This document shows positions 8,782 through 16,621 of a stretch of DNA of 64,000 bases, piece by piece. Both the position numbers and the translations under genes were made by a program. Under the pieces are notes generated by a model. That model made no database searches. It worked only from the letters and a program-made list of their open reading frames with translations, and had not been told where the DNA came from. Each line of letters opens with the position of its first letter. The stretch's first letter is position 1. Origin of the DNA: UBA1535 sp964371035 (GTDB taxonomy: Bacteria > Bacillota > Clostridia > Tissierellales > Sedimentibacteraceae). The stretch covers positions 1 to 64,000 of the forward strand of contig CAYJLG010000014.1 of NCBI GenBank assembly GCA_964371035.1. The letters are read 5' to 3'.

Positions 8782-10197
8782 ATGAAAGAATTTGTATCAA
8801 AACCGTCATTATTTATTTTCGTTGCAATTTATTTTGCAGTACTGATTGCAGTAGGGTTTTATTATTCCAGCAAATCTAAAAAAGCAAAAACTAGTGAAGA
8901 ATTTGTATTGGCTGGAAAAGGACTTGGTCCATTGATATTAGTCGGTACATTTTTAGCTACATATGTTGGTAATGGAACAATTTCTGGTGGAGGAAATTCA
9001 CTATCTTTTACTTTTGGAATTTGGCCTGGAATATTCTTTGCAGTTCCTGCAATAGGCGCTGTTATTGGTCTATTCTTACTATCTAAGAAAGTAAGAGATT
9101 CTGGAGTTTATACATTGGCTGAACTTCTTAAGTTGAAATATGGAGATTTTGCCCATGTTCTTTCTGGCGGAATAATATCTTTATCAATGATATCTATTTG
9201 TGCATACCAATATAAAGGCTTAGCATATGTTCTAAATGTTACTACAGGAATGAATATCAACATTGGTATAGCAGTTTCAGCAATCCTTATTATTTTCCTT
9301 GCGTTTTCTGGCGGACTTAAATCAGTTGCAGTTACAGATGCTTTAAGTGCCTTTATAATGTTAATTGGTATATTGTTAGCTACTCCTTTCGTTTTAGAAG
9401 CAGCTGGTGGTTGGTCAAATGTTGTTGCTACAGCTGAAGCTACTGCTCCTGAAAGTTTAACATTGAGCGGTGGACAAACTTTTTATGGATTTTTAGCAGG
9501 ATATTTCCCACTACTATTTATGACTTTAGGCGATCAAAACATGTATCAAAGAATTATTGCTGGTAAAAATAATAAATCAATGCGTATAGGATTTTTAGGA
9601 TGGTTTTTAGGTATATTAATAGTTATGCCTCTAGTTGCCATAATTGCTTTCTGTGCTAGATTTATTTTTGGTAATAACATAGAAGCTGGAATGGCCTTTA
9701 TGTCTACAACAACAATTATACCTACTTTTGTTGGTGGATTGTTATTAGCTGCATCTACAGCATTTATTGTAACTACAGGGGATTCTTATCTTCTTTCAGG
9801 TGCAACTAATATAACTTATGATATATATGCAACTAAGATTAACCCAAAGGCTACCGATGAGCAAAAATTTAAGGTTATAAAATATACTATAGTAGGCGCA
9901 GGTATTTTTGCTTACATATTAATTCAATTTTTCCCTTCAGTACTAGCTATTCAATATTGGTCGTATACAATTAACGGCGCTGGAATAACTCCTGCTCTTT
10001 TAGCAGCACTATGTTGGAAAGATGTTACTAAAGCTGGTGGTATTTCATCTATGATAGTCGGAACTTTAGCAACTATTTCTTGGGAATTAATGGGTCATCC
10101 TTTTGGAATAGCAACAATATTAGTAGCAGTACCTATTTCATTTGCTACTTTGATAATAGTATCTTTGTTGACTAAACCTAAAAAACAAACAGCTTAA
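8782..10197 (+). CDS. Sodium:solute symporter (SSS family)
   Basis: This 471-residue integral membrane protein of the SSS/SLC5 family probably has 13 transmembrane helices; repeated hydrophobic segments span the whole length, starting at residues 9-28. Family marks include TSEEFVLAGKGLGPL after TM1, the TYVGNGTISGGG segment of TM2 that shapes the substrate site, LAFSGGLKSVAVTDALSAFI and the LGDQNMYQRIIAGK segment. It would use the sodium gradient for uptake of an organic solute, most likely the substrate of the amidohydrolase. The ATG follows AAAAAAGGAGATTTAAA. Substrate class (amino acid, peptide or carboxylate) cannot be read from sequence. Confidence 0.93.
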   Translation: MKEFVSKPSLFIFVAIYFAVLIAVGFYYSSKSKKAKTSEEFVLAGKGLGPLILVGTFLATYVGNGTISGGGNSLSFTFGIWPGIFFAVPAIGAVIGLFLLSKKVRDSGVYTLAELLKLKYGDFAHVLSGGIISLSMISICAYQYKGLAYVLNVTTGMNINIGIAVSAILIIFLAFSGGLKSVAVTDALSAFIMLIGILLATPFVLEAAGGWSNVVATAEATAPESLTLSGGQTFYGFLAGYFPLLFMTLGDQNMYQRIIAGKNNKSMRIGFLGWFLGILIVMPLVAIIAFCARFIFGNNIEAGMAFMSTTTIIPTFVGGLLLAASTAFIVTTGDSYLLSGATNITYDIYATKINPKATDEQKFKVIKYTIVGAGIFAYILIQFFPSVLAIQYWSYTINGAGITPALLAALCWKDVTKAGGISSMIVGTLATISWELMGHPFGIATILVAVPISFATLIIVSLLTKPKKQTA

Positions 10198-10218
10198 TTC
10201 TTAATTGAATATTAGACT

Positions 10219-10278
10219 TTATAAATGCAATAAAAAAAGTGTGCCTTTTTGTACACACTTTTTTTATTGCATTTATAA
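10219..10278. terminator. Very strong bidirectional terminator between convergent genes
   Basis: A perfect 25-base stem has arms at 10219-10243 and 10254-10278 around a ten-base loop. It carries an A7 run on one side and T7 on the other, so it gives a U-tract in both directions. It separates the symporter (plus) from the activase gene (minus). Confidence 0.93.
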
Positions 10279-10305
10279 TTTAAACTATTTTTTCAACAAT
10301 TATTT

Positions 10306-11223
10306 TCAAATCACAATTTTTACTTTTTTTGAATTGCTTTTCATAAATTTTTCAATTTCTTTCATTTGAGTAATATTTTGTGATTTGTAATTCTTTAACT
10401 CGTATTCTAGACCTAAATATTCATATGTATCTACGCCTAATCTATGATATGGCAGTATTTCTATGTATTCAAGTTTTTCTAACTCTTCACAGAACTTTAT
10501 AGTTTCTAATAGATTTTCTTCATCATCATTAATACTTGGTATAAGAGGTACTCTAACTCGTAGTTTGAAGTTAAGTGTCGCTTTATCAACTTTTTTGATG
10601 TTTTCTAAAATCAAGTCGTTTTCTACTCCTGTCAAAATTTTGTGCTTATGTTTAGACATATGTTTTAAGTCTACGTAAATAATGTCTATATATGGTAGTA
10701 TTTTTTCTATGTCTTTGTAATCTACAAAGAAACTAGTTTCTATGGCTGTATTAATCCCAATATTTTTTGATTCTTTAAGTAATTCTTTAGCAAAATTTGA
10801 ATAGCAAAGAGGTTCTCCTCCACTAAGTGTTACTCCCCCATTTGAATGAAAGAAAAAAACTTCATCTTTAGTTATTTCCTCAAATACTTCTTGTACAGTC
10901 ATTTTTTGTCCATATTTTTTGAAAGATGATTGAATACATCTATTAACACAGACAAATGAATGATTACATATGCTTTTATCTCTTACAATTTTTCCATTTT
11001 CCAAGCTTAGAGCAGCTTCTTTACAAAGTTCTATACATCTTCCGCACTTAATACATCTTGTCTTTATATGTCCTATTTCTATGTCAAAGCTTTGAGATTC
11101 TACAGTTGAGCACCATTTGCAATTCAGTGGGCATCCTTTGAAAAAAATTACAGTTCTTAGCCCTGGACCATCATAAATTGATGTCTTTTCAATTCTCAAA
11201 ATTGTAGCTTTCAATTTTTCCAT
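10306..11223 (-). CDS. Glycyl-radical enzyme activating enzyme (radical SAM)
   Basis: The 305-residue radical SAM activase installs the glycyl radical on the enzyme encoded just upstream. The SAM cluster motif is CPLNCKWCS (CxxxCxxC) near residue 30. A ferredoxin-like insert with two cysteine clusters follows (CIKCGRCIELC and CVNRC), as in activases of glycerol dehydratase-type and decarboxylase-type enzymes but not in PFL-activase itself. GGVTLSGGEPL is the SAM-binding GGE motif. The start is only four bases after the stop of the glycyl-radical enzyme gene, so the two are translationally coupled. The length matches the family. Confidence 0.94.
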   Translation of the reverse strand: MEKLKATILRIEKTSIYDGPGLRTVIFFKGCPLNCKWCSTVESQSFDIEIGHIKTRCIKCGRCIELCKEAALSLENGKIVRDKSICNHSFVCVNRCIQSSFKKYGQKMTVQEVFEEITKDEVFFFHSNGGVTLSGGEPLCYSNFAKELLKESKNIGINTAIETSFFVDYKDIEKILPYIDIIYVDLKHMSKHKHKILTGVENDLILENIKKVDKATLNFKLRVRVPLIPSINDDEENLLETIKFCEELEKLEYIEILPYHRLGVDTYEYLGLEYELKNYKSQNITQMKEIEKFMKSNSKKVKIVI

Positions 11224-11227
11224 AAAG

Positions 11228-13615
11228 CTAGCCTACCGATATTGAATTTTGAGTAGTACGTCCTATTATTTCATCTTGAACATCTTTTCCAAGCTCGGTG
11301 AAATAAGCAGTATAACCTGCAACTCTTACTAATAATCCTTTATATTTTTCAGGATTTTTTTGAGCTTTGATTAGCTTTTCCTGATCAATTACATTAAATT
11401 GAACATGATAAACACCTAGACTACACATGCTTTTTAGCATAGTCATAAGCCCTTCAATTCCTTTTTCTGTTTTAAGCATCCCTGGCTCTACTTTCATATT
11501 TAACAAAGTACCTTGAACAAACCTACCATGAGGAACTTTCGAAACAGATTTTAGTACTGAACTTGGTCCATTGAAGTCAGTTCCACCTGTTGGGCTAACT
11601 CCGTCAGCAAGCGGCTTCCAAGCATTTCTGCCAGAAGGTAATGCCCCTATTTCTAGTCCAAAAGGTGTGTTGCCCGAAACAGGTAAAATACCAGGCGTCA
11701 TTTTTCCAAATTTACTATCATATTTTTCTATCTCATCTGCAATGAAAGTGAAGATTTCTCCAGCTATTTCATCCACATTTTTATCATCGTTTCCATATTT
11801 GGGAGATTCTACACACATTTTTTGAACATCTTCATAACCTACAAAATCTTTTTCTAAGGCACTTAACATTTCTTTCATGCTTATCATTTTAAGATCATAA
11901 ACGAGATTTTTTATTGCTGCAACACTATTTATAAGATCTGCTATCCCTATTAATATTATTCCATTTCCTGAATTGTATTTTGCTCCTCCATTAGCATAAT
12001 CTTTAGCATTTTCAATGCAATCTTTAAAAGTGACAGATAATGCTGGTACAGTTCTATTCATACAAACTTCGTCTATGACATGACTACCTTTAACTACTGC
12101 TTTAACTACATAAGCTAATTGTTCTTTTACAGCATTAATAAAATCACTGTATGTCTTATACATTAATGCGTCACCAGTTTTTTTAGAAATATATTTTCCA
12201 CTTTTCGTATTTTTCCCATTGAATAATGCTAATTCCACTATTCCACCCAGATTAATGTCTGCCAGCGCAGTGTAATGTCTCAATCTGCCTTCAAGGTTTG
12301 TTTCAACGCATCCACAAGGATTCCAGTTATATGCTTCTTTTAAAGGTATCCCTTTATTCATTAACATCATAATTCCCATATCATCATTGTGAAAAGCTGG
12401 AAATCCTGTGCCTAAGCCTATTAAATCAACAATTTTTCTTAAAAATTTATTCGGGTTTTTAGCAAGGCTATATCTTACAGAAAGTGATGGTTGATATAAT
12501 TGTACATCCATCGTTGCTTGTAAAATCATGTATGAAAGTTCATTTACCGCATCATTACCTCCATTATCTACTCCACCAACACATACATTTTGAAACATAG
12601 GATACCCTGCTGCAAATTTTGCAGTTAACTCGTCTTGAAACAGGCAAGGTTCGCTAAGTTTTACCCAAAGACAATCTAATAATTCTTGAGCAAATTTTTC
12701 GTCTATTGCATTATTGTCTATATCATTCTTATAAAACGGATATAGATACTGATCCATTCTACCAGGATTATAGCTAGCTGCATTTTGTTCCATAAAAATA
12801 CATATTTGATACATATATATGGATTGTAAAGCTTCATAAAATCCTGTAGCTGGGTTTTTAGGCACGTTGTGACATATTTCTGAAATTTTTATAAGTTCTT
12901 TTTTTCTTTTTTCATCTTTTTCTTCATTAGCTTGTCTTAAAGCTTCTTGCGAATATCGTTCGGATAATGTTTCTATTCCTTTTAAAACTATTAACAATGA
13001 TTCTAAATAATTCATCTTTTCGTAATCTCCAGGTACTGTAATATCTAATTGACTCTTTCTCTTGTTAATCATCTTTTTAATGCCTTGTGTACCTTTTGTA
13101 ATCAAAAGCTCATAACCTGCAGTCGTTTCTCCCCATCCTCTTACTGCTTTTCTGTCAATATATACGATGCCATTGTCTCGGAGTGTTTTTGTATCTGAAG
13201 GTATTTGTGCTAACCAAGCTTCATAATCAGATCGTCCTTTCCAATATGGTCTAATTATTTCTTTAAATAATTTCTTATCTTCAGGTTTTAAATAAAATGG
13301 ATCATATTTTCTTTCACTTATAGTTTCAAGTTCTGTATCAAGTACAGACCAACATGTATCTACGCACACAATGCCTGCTCTAATTTTACTTCCTGAACAC
13401 CCTACTATTAATTCATCTTCAGCGATATGCACAGTTTTTTCTTGACATTGTTTTAAAAACGCCTTAGCCTTTCTAACAACATGCGGAAGTCCTTCTGTTT
13501 TTTTAAAACTGTTCGTCAATAAAATAGCATTTTCAAGATCTATTTCTGGTTTTGTCGACAATACTCTGTTTTTCAATCTTTCTATCCTATCAAGATAATC
13601 TGGTCTATTTTTCAT
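11228..13615 (-). CDS. Glycyl-radical enzyme (PFL/dehydratase family, substrate unresolved)
   Basis: The 795-residue glycyl-radical enzyme has its catalytic Cys436 and Glu438 in NPCGCVETN and its radical Gly767 in the C-terminal RVAGYTAYF motif. Pyruvate formate-lyase has two adjacent active-site cysteines, so this is not PFL. The Cys-x-Glu pair and the 331-residue Cys-to-Gly spacing resemble glycerol, hydroxyproline and choline-lyase type enzymes rather than the longer hydroxyphenylacetate decarboxylase. However, the ThrAsn after Glu differs from the ProGln I remember for diol dehydratases, so the substrate is open. No microcompartment shell or decarboxylase small-subunit genes adjoin it. 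The ATG follows ATGGAGGAATGAA. The activase follows in the same operon. Confidence 0.92.
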   Translation of the reverse strand: MKNRPDYLDRIERLKNRVLSTKPEIDLENAILLTNSFKKTEGLPHVVRKAKAFLKQCQEKTVHIAEDELIVGCSGSKIRAGIVCVDTCWSVLDTELETISERKYDPFYLKPEDKKLFKEIIRPYWKGRSDYEAWLAQIPSDTKTLRDNGIVYIDRKAVRGWGETTAGYELLITKGTQGIKKMINKRKSQLDITVPGDYEKMNYLESLLIVLKGIETLSERYSQEALRQANEEKDEKRKKELIKISEICHNVPKNPATGFYEALQSIYMYQICIFMEQNAASYNPGRMDQYLYPFYKNDIDNNAIDEKFAQELLDCLWVKLSEPCLFQDELTAKFAAGYPMFQNVCVGGVDNGGNDAVNELSYMILQATMDVQLYQPSLSVRYSLAKNPNKFLRKIVDLIGLGTGFPAFHNDDMGIMMLMNKGIPLKEAYNWNPCGCVETNLEGRLRHYTALADINLGGIVELALFNGKNTKSGKYISKKTGDALMYKTYSDFINAVKEQLAYVVKAVVKGSHVIDEVCMNRTVPALSVTFKDCIENAKDYANGGAKYNSGNGIILIGIADLINSVAAIKNLVYDLKMISMKEMLSALEKDFVGYEDVQKMCVESPKYGNDDKNVDEIAGEIFTFIADEIEKYDSKFGKMTPGILPVSGNTPFGLEIGALPSGRNAWKPLADGVSPTGGTDFNGPSSVLKSVSKVPHGRFVQGTLLNMKVEPGMLKTEKGIEGLMTMLKSMCSLGVYHVQFNVIDQEKLIKAQKNPEKYKGLLVRVAGYTAYFTELGKDVQDEIIGRTTQNSISVG

Positions 13616-13672
13616 TTCATTCCTCCATAAAATAATATATTAACTTTGTTCATGCCCTTTTAAATTGTATTA

Positions 13673-13701
13673 ATTATAACACTAAGTTACTGATTTTTCA
13701 A
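13673..13701 (-). promoter_or_regulatory. Sigma-A promoter of the glycyl-radical enzyme operon
   Basis: On the minus strand TTGAAA (13696-13701) and TATAAT (13673-13678) are exactly 17 bases apart, 57 bases before the enzyme start codon. Confidence 0.75.
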
Positions 13702-13781
13702 TGTAATCCTATATAAAATAATTTAATATCATCAACAAATTTATTTATATTGCTTATTTAAATTAATCTTTAAACACATAA

Positions 13782-13820
13782 AAAAATCTCTAGATTGAGT
13801 TTCATCAATTAGAGATTTTT
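13782..13820 (-). terminator. Terminator of the envelope-glycan run
   Basis: AAAAATCTCTA (13782-13792) and TAGAGATTTTT (13810-13820) form the base of the stem, extended by ATTGA/TCAAT after one mismatched position. On the minus strand it ends in a T-rich run, 43 bases after the GT39-like gene stop. Confidence 0.85.
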
Positions 13821-13862
13821 AAAATACAAGTTCATCATAATAATTTACATTGCTAATAAAAT

Positions 13863-15338
13863 CTACTGCAATATATAAATAGTGCAAATTGAATCATCAT
13901 AATGTACATTATAGTTGCTTTGTATCAGTGCTAAATACTCGTTTCCGTTTTCACCACTCATATATCCATTTAGTACAATAAACCATTTGACTCCATTTTC
14001 AATAAAGTAATCTATTTCTCCTTGAGGATCTGAAGGTATGTAGTCATAATAATGCAAGTTGGCTCTGTATCCTCTACGGTTTGCCACGTTTAGATATGCT
14101 GGAGAAAATGAATTAATTGCTATGCTATCTTCAAATGGGATTTGTTCTTCGATAGTTTTACCTACATTGCCTATAAATTCATCTAAAATTAAAGTTTCTT
14201 GAAAATATTCGTATCCAGTATTTAGCGTAAAGAAAATTGATGCAAATGCTACGATTCCTGATATCAATTTTTGTCTATTAAACATTTCATTTATAGTTAT
14301 TGCAACTAACGATGCAAATAAAGGGGCTAAGAAAATCAAATAGTAATCAAACTTGATTATAGCTACTATAGTCATGCTTTCTAACAGAAAAGCAATCGCC
14401 CAAAACAAGAAGAAATGGTATTTTTTAAAAAAACTGATCATAAAACCTAGTATGCTAATTGCTAAAACTACTTCTCCAAAAAGCATCGGCAAGTTATGAC
14501 TAAAAAACTCCATTGACTCTGGAGTGAAAAAAGAAAACAGTTTTTCAGTAAAAATATGCTTAGTTGCAATTCCACTAACAAAATCAAACTTACTTACATG
14601 ACCACTATACATGTAGTATGCTATAGGCGGTAATAAAATTATTGTCATCGCTACATAAGTCAATGGATCAGTAAATAATTTTTTTCCCTTTTTGTAGAAA
14701 AATACATATGCAAATACTAACCCTACAAAAACAACTGGTATTTTCTGCATTATTGCAAATGATGTCATTATGCAGGCTAGCCACAAAAATTTATTGTCGT
14801 CTAGATCCATCCATTTTATTAAGTAATATAATCCACCACAAAGAAAAAACAGTGCTGTAGATTCAGGCATTATTGTTCTTGCATATGCTAATGATATAGG
14901 CATAGCCATGTAAATTAAAAATCCAACAAATGATGCAAAAAAACTACAACGCCTTTCCAATATTCCAAATAAAAACAAAGCTGATCCGATAAAAAACATT
15001 AGACTGATCAACCTTGGTACAAACGGTGTCATAATATTAAATAATTTAAAAATTATTGCTGATAAATACGGCATTATTTGCAATTCAAGTTGCATATAAT
15101 TTTCTGATACACCATCATAGTTAAATTGCGGCAATAGTGGATTCATGTTGTATTGTACATAGTTCACAGCCACACTATAAGTGTCAGTCTGCCTCCAAGA
15201 AGCAAATGTTTCCCAAGGTTCAGCTATCAAAGTTGGAAACTGAATCACAACAAAGGCAATTATCGCAATAACGATTAGTGAAGTTTTTAAGCTTCTATTT
15301 TTCGATTTAGCCATATTCTTAGATTTAATTTCAATCAT
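13863..15338 (-). CDS. GT39/ArnT-like membrane glycosyltransferase
   Basis: The 491-residue multi-pass membrane protein resembles the ArnT/PMT (GT-C fold) clan, which transfers sugars from polyprenyl-phosphate donors on the outer face of the membrane. After TM1 (residues 18-37) the loop contains WETFASWRQTDTYS, where the acidic/Arg-Gln-Thr-Asp region matches the catalytic loop of GT-C enzymes. About ten further hydrophobic segments follow, then a soluble C-terminal domain with FIVLNGYMSG. The start overlaps the upstream GT2 gene end by a base or two of context, implying coupling. Its natural donor would be the lipid-linked sugar made by the GT2 protein. Confidence 0.8.
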   Translation of the reverse strand: MIEIKSKNMAKSKNRSLKTSLIVIAIIAFVVIQFPTLIAEPWETFASWRQTDTYSVAVNYVQYNMNPLLPQFNYDGVSENYMQLELQIMPYLSAIIFKLFNIMTPFVPRLISLMFFIGSALFLFGILERRCSFFASFVGFLIYMAMPISLAYARTIMPESTALFFLCGGLYYLIKWMDLDDNKFLWLACIMTSFAIMQKIPVVFVGLVFAYVFFYKKGKKLFTDPLTYVAMTIILLPPIAYYMYSGHVSKFDFVSGIATKHIFTEKLFSFFTPESMEFFSHNLPMLFGEVVLAISILGFMISFFKKYHFFLFWAIAFLLESMTIVAIIKFDYYLIFLAPLFASLVAITINEMFNRQKLISGIVAFASIFFTLNTGYEYFQETLILDEFIGNVGKTIEEQIPFEDSIAINSFSPAYLNVANRRGYRANLHYYDYIPSDPQGEIDYFIENGVKWFIVLNGYMSGENGNEYLALIQSNYNVHYDDSICTIYILQ

Positions 15339-15339
15339 A

Positions 15340-16119
15340 TTAGTTACCTAAAAAGCGTAATTTGAATGCTGTTATCAAGCTGTCTTTCATTACTGTTATA
15401 ACTCTCATCTTGCTTTCTCCTTGCTTCAAGTCGTATCTAAGGAAAAATCCCACTTCCATAAATTTACAACCTGATTTATGAAGCTTATATAATAGTTCCA
15501 TCATACAAGAAAATGAACTTCTAGTTATAAGGTTTTCTTTATACTTGTTTTTAGCTTTCACTAACGCTTCTCTTCCATAAAGTCTATATCCACAAGTGTA
15601 ATCTTTTACATTAGGCACTTGTAACATTAATGTATAGTAAAATTTAGCTCCATCGCTCAAAAACAACCTAAATGGTGATACGCCTTTGATTTCTGCCCCT
15701 TTAACGTATCTAGATGCTATTATACAGTTGTTTTCATTCGGATTTAGCGCTAACATGTCGTGAACGTAACAAGGATTATGTGTATTGTCGCCATCCATCA
15801 ACACCATAAAATCACCTATTTGAGATGTAGCTAAAAAATCATTGACTGCCGTATTGATGCCACCACCAAGATTTTTATTTGTTTCGTGTTGAATTACACG
15901 TATATTATCATATTTTTCTGCCTGATTTTTCATTAGTTTAAGTGTCGAATCTTTGCTTTTGTCATCTATTGGCATGATTTTAAGTTGATAACCTTTTTTT
16001 GATAATTTTTCGCGCTCTGATTGCCAATTTTCTATTAATGGCACTATATTTTCTTCTTCGTTGTAACAAGGAAGATAAACTAAAATCGAATTCATACGTC
16101 GCTTGCTCACTTTCTCCAT
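15340..16119 (-). CDS. GT2 family glycosyltransferase (polyprenyl-phosphate sugar synthase-like)
   Basis: This 259-residue GT-A fold transferase has LVYLPCYNEEENI near residue 14, PIDDKSKDSTL (the nucleotide-binding DD) near residue 50 and MDGDNTH, the DxD metal motif, near residue 110, then SRYVKGAEIKG. It resembles dolichyl/undecaprenyl-phosphate mannose or glucose synthases. It starts inside the end of the gtrA-like gene (13-base overlap) and ends against the GT39-like gene. This is a classic trio: lipid-linked sugar synthase, flippase and outer-face transferase. An in-frame ATG eight codons later is an alternative start. The sugar is unknown. Confidence 0.88.
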   Translation of the reverse strand: MEKVSKRRMNSILVYLPCYNEEENIVPLIENWQSEREKLSKKGYQLKIMPIDDKSKDSTLKLMKNQAEKYDNIRVIQHETNKNLGGGINTAVNDFLATSQIGDFMVLMDGDNTHNPCYVHDMLALNPNENNCIIASRYVKGAEIKGVSPFRLFLSDGAKFYYTLMLQVPNVKDYTCGYRLYGREALVKAKNKYKENLITRSSFSCMMELLYKLHKSGCKFMEVGFFLRYDLKQGESKMRVITVMKDSLITAFKLRFLGN

Positions 16120-16568
16120 TTAAAAAACACTACTCTTAAAAAATACATAACAAAAAAAGGAATTACTATCGATATCAATTTACTTAATGAAAAAGCTATT
16201 TGTTCGTTTAAAAGTATTGATAAAATTTCATAGCTTTCTACTATCATAAAATTGCCAATCAATAATCCTAATGCTGAAGTAGCAACAAAAATGACTAGTG
16301 ACAAAATATCTGATTTTGAATTGAATACTTTGCTCGGCGTCAATAAAAAAATTAATATAAACCCTGCGCCTACACCAATAGAATTTGATATTACAAGATC
16401 AATATCAGCGATATTAAATAGTATCCATGTAACAATCACATCTAGTATAGTTGCAGTGCCGGATATTGATAAATAACTGATTAAACGTTTATATTTAATT
16501 AACCTCTTTAAACTATTTTGTACAAGCGGCATGCTTGTAAACTTAGAAAACTTCTTATATTCACTCAT
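16107..16568 (-). CDS. GtrA family membrane protein (putative lipid-linked sugar flippase)
   Basis: The 153-residue protein has four hydrophobic helices of the GtrA fold (residues about 33-52, 62-80, 92-112 and 128-147) and ends in the basic VFFKWRK. GtrA proteins are thought to flip undecaprenyl-phosphate sugars across the membrane. The family signature at TM1, YLSISGTATILDVIVTWILF, is clear. It overlaps the GT2 gene, which supports the pathway GT2 synthesis, GtrA flipping, GT39 transfer. The ribosome binding site is poor, and translation may depend on the upstream gene 53 bases away. Confidence 0.86.
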   Translation of the reverse strand: MSEYKKFSKFTSMPLVQNSLKRLIKYKRLISYLSISGTATILDVIVTWILFNIADIDLVISNSIGVGAGFILIFLLTPSKVFNSKSDILSLVIFVATSALGLLIGNFMIVESYEILSILLNEQIAFSLSKLISIVIPFFVMYFLRVVFFKWRK

Positions 16569-16621
16569 TTTTTTACTTTATCATAATACTAGTCTAAATA
16601 CAAGTAAAAATTAGGAGATTA

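Noticed and set aside
10306..13615. Pyruvate formate-lyase and its activase, or a microcompartment-linked diol dehydratase
   Set aside because: The enzyme lacks the paired active-site cysteines of PFL, and no shell-protein or aldehyde dehydrogenase genes are near.
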